The notes below the pieces were generated by a model. The model was given only the letters and a program-made list of their open reading frames with translations, was not told the origin of the DNA and ran no database searches. Positions 5,963-6,707 of a stretch of DNA of 6,707 nt are shown here, piece after piece (position 1 is the stretch's first letter; each line of letters opens with the position of its first letter). The translations under genes and the position numbers were made by a program. Source of the DNA: Candidatus Omnitrophota bacterium (GTDB taxonomy: Bacteria > Omnitrophota > Gorgyraeia > 2-01-FULL-45-10); NCBI GenBank assembly GCA_016214245.1, contig JACROW010000101.1:1-6707 (forward strand), read 5' to 3'.

Positions 5963-6279
5963 TAGAAGTTTATCTTCTCCGCGATATCACCTACGACGGG
6001 CATCTTCCAAAAATTGCCCATAAGGACCTGAACTATGCCAATCAAAGAAAGCAGACTGAATAATATAGTTCCAAAAAATAGGATCATCCATCCTAAGATT
6101 GGAATTATGCCCACAAAAGCGACTGCAAGCTCACCTATAAATAGGACCAATCCCTGCTTGGCGTGAAACATAGCGAACCTATTCTCTTTCTTCAGAATGA
6201 GCGGCACAAGACAGAGGATCCATAGATACGAAAGAATGGCATACGCCTTGCCTTCGAGCACTTCTTTGTCATCTGGCAT
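5962..6279 (-). CDS. Small Tic20/DUF4870-like membrane protein
   Basis: The protein of 105 residues has three hydrophobic stretches: 13-29 (YAILSYLWILCLVPLIL), 42-58 and a long 62-87 that may hold one or two helices. The loop after the first helix, ENRFAMFHAKQGLVLF (32-47), carries the FHAKQG signature of the DUF4870/Tic20-like family of small bacterial inner-membrane proteins. The end, KMPVVGDIAEKINF, also fits this family. The function of these bacterial proteins is not established; the link to chloroplast Tic20 is only distant similarity. It is the first gene after the promoter at 6310-6338, with GGAGG (6288-6292) eight bases before the ATG at 6279, so it leads the gene run and should be well translated. 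Its stop overlaps the DUF3047 start by one base. The family call is fairly sure. Confidence 0.85.
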   Translation of the reverse strand: MPDDKEVLEGKAYAILSYLWILCLVPLILKKENRFAMFHAKQGLVLFIGELAVAFVGIIPILGWMILFFGTILFSLLSLIGIVQVLMGNFWKMPVVGDIAEKINF

Positions 6280-6287
6280 ATCCTTCT

Positions 6288-6292
6288 CCTCC
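6288..6292 (-). promoter_or_regulatory. Shine-Dalgarno site of the first gene of the run
   Basis: GGAGG, in a purine-rich stretch, lies eight bases before the ATG at 6279. Spacing and strength are typical for a good start and confirm the chosen start codon. Confidence 0.8.
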
Positions 6293-6309
6293 CTTAACCT
6301 TTGTTATAT

Positions 6310-6338
6310 ATTCTATTTTGTATTTAACAAAAAGTCAA
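6310..6338 (-). promoter_or_regulatory. Near-consensus sigma70 promoter of the gene run
   Basis: On the minus strand TTGACT (6333-6338, five of six) and TAGAAT (6310-6315, five of six) are separated by exactly 17 bp. The start of transcription would be near 6303, giving a leader of about 24 bases before the ATG at 6279. The promoter begins one base after the end of the terminator arm of the preceding gene. No clear operator palindrome is visible, so the promoter looks constitutive. Confidence 0.8.
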
Positions 6339-6339
6339 T

Positions 6340-6378
6340 AAAAAACCCCGTTCTTTTTCACAAAGATCGGGGTTTTTT
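6340..6378. terminator. Rho-independent terminator with A/T tracts on both sides
   Basis: Arms AAAAAACCCCG (6340-6350) and CGGGGTTTTTT (6368-6378) pair perfectly over 11 bp. The region between them can extend the stem with CTTT (6353-6356) against AAAG (6362-6365). In the minus sense it lies 19 bp after the stop of the outer-membrane gene and ends in a T tract, as expected of its terminator. It would work in the plus sense too, but no plus-strand gene is seen upstream of it. Confidence 0.9.
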
Positions 6379-6397
6379 ACCAAAACTTAAGTCTGTC

Positions 6398-6707
6398 TTA
6401 GAAGCTTACCTTCACTGAACCAACAAGGTCTGTCGCGATGTCATTCATGTTGTCGTAATAGACCTCGCCAGGGATAAACCATGCTGCCAGAAGACTGAAG
6501 CTCACATCTTCCGTGTAATCCCAGTTGGCTTGCAGGTCAATTTCGTGGCCGACAAAGCCCTTGGTCTTGTTTCTGCTTACATCGTATTTCTCCTGGTTCC
6601 AGAAGAGGTTGTAATTTCCGGCGAGCGTCAGGCTCTCGATCGGCCGGACGGTTCCGCGCAGGATAACCTGATGCTGGTTCGTGAATGCCGCGTCAGCAGC
6701 GGATATA
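6398..6707 (-). CDS. C-terminal end of an outer-membrane beta-barrel protein (alginate-export-like); 5' part outside the window
   Basis: The last 102 residues are visible, in the frame whose first full codon begins at 6706 and whose TAA lies at 6398-6400. They form alternating amphipathic strands with short turns: QHQVILRGTVRPIESLTLAGN, then a loop with YDVSRNKTKG, GHEIDLQANWDYTEDVSFSL, LLAAWFIPGEVYYD, and the last strand LVGSVKVSF. The final Phe is the usual C-terminal signal of outer-membrane barrels that the BAM complex recognises. The GHEIDL...DYTEDVSF pattern resembles alginate-export-type (Alginate_exp) porins of uncultivated diderm bacteria, but a general porin is also possible. Codons such as AAC, TTC, CTG and ATC dominate, unlike the ATA/AGG-rich genes next to it, which suggests high expression. 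A strong terminator follows, so it is the end of a separate transcript. Confidence 0.82.
   Translation of the reverse strand, partial: ISAADAAFTNQHQVILRGTVRPIESLTLAGNYNLFWNQEKYDVSRNKTKGFVGHEIDLQANWDYTEDVSFSLLAAWFIPGEVYYDNMNDIATDLVGSVKVSF

Noticed and set aside
6197..6418. Plus-strand frame across the promoter and terminator
   Set aside because: It runs through a hairpin terminator and the complement of the Tic20-like gene, and shows no ribosome site or recognisable domain.

Overview
The window is a bacterial chromosome segment in which all eleven genes lie on the minus strand, so it reads from right to left. Nine genes are complete and one is cut at each edge. LpxA (lipid A synthesis) and the C-terminal end of an outer-membrane beta-barrel protein indicate a diderm (Gram-negative type) organism. 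The dense packing, frequent ATA/AGG codons, moderate GC and the mix of an EF-Tu-domain-2 mini-protein, a short archaeal-type nicotinate phosphoribosyltransferase and an alginate-export-like porin resemble genomes of uncultivated diderms such as Omnitrophota. That assignment is an inference and was not tested.

Layout from right to left. (1) 6707-6398: end of an outer-membrane barrel gene, followed by a hairpin terminator (6340-6378) with A/T tracts on both sides. (2) A near-consensus sigma70 promoter (6310-6338) sits directly after the terminator and starts a long run of co-directional genes. (3) Envelope block, 6279-2929: a Tic20/DUF4870-like membrane protein, an anchored DUF3047 protein, a two-TM protein that ends in a HAMP domain, lpxA, and an exported HEAT-repeat protein. 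The first four are joined by 1-bp or 4-bp overlaps or a 1-bp gap, so they are probably translationally coupled. (4) Cytoplasmic block, 2879-1: an endonuclease III-superfamily DNA glycosylase, a lysine-tailed EF-Tu-domain-2 protein, an 81-aa protein of unknown function, a nicotinate phosphoribosyltransferase (NAD salvage) and an iron-sulfur flavoprotein truncated at the window edge. A possible internal promoter lies before the EF-Tu-domain-2 gene.

How the genes may work together: the first block looks like a small envelope module around lipid A synthesis. The second block is DNA repair, a possible ribosome or RNA accessory protein, and NAD/flavin redox metabolism. I see no RNA gene, CRISPR array, insertion sequence or phage gene. 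The most unusual points are a degenerate heptamer repeat that encodes the start of a signal peptide, a HAMP protein with no output domain, a glycosylase with only three of the four usual cluster cysteines and Glu in place of the catalytic Lys, and the basic tail on the EF-Tu-domain-2 protein. None of them amounts to a clearly new defence or mobile system.
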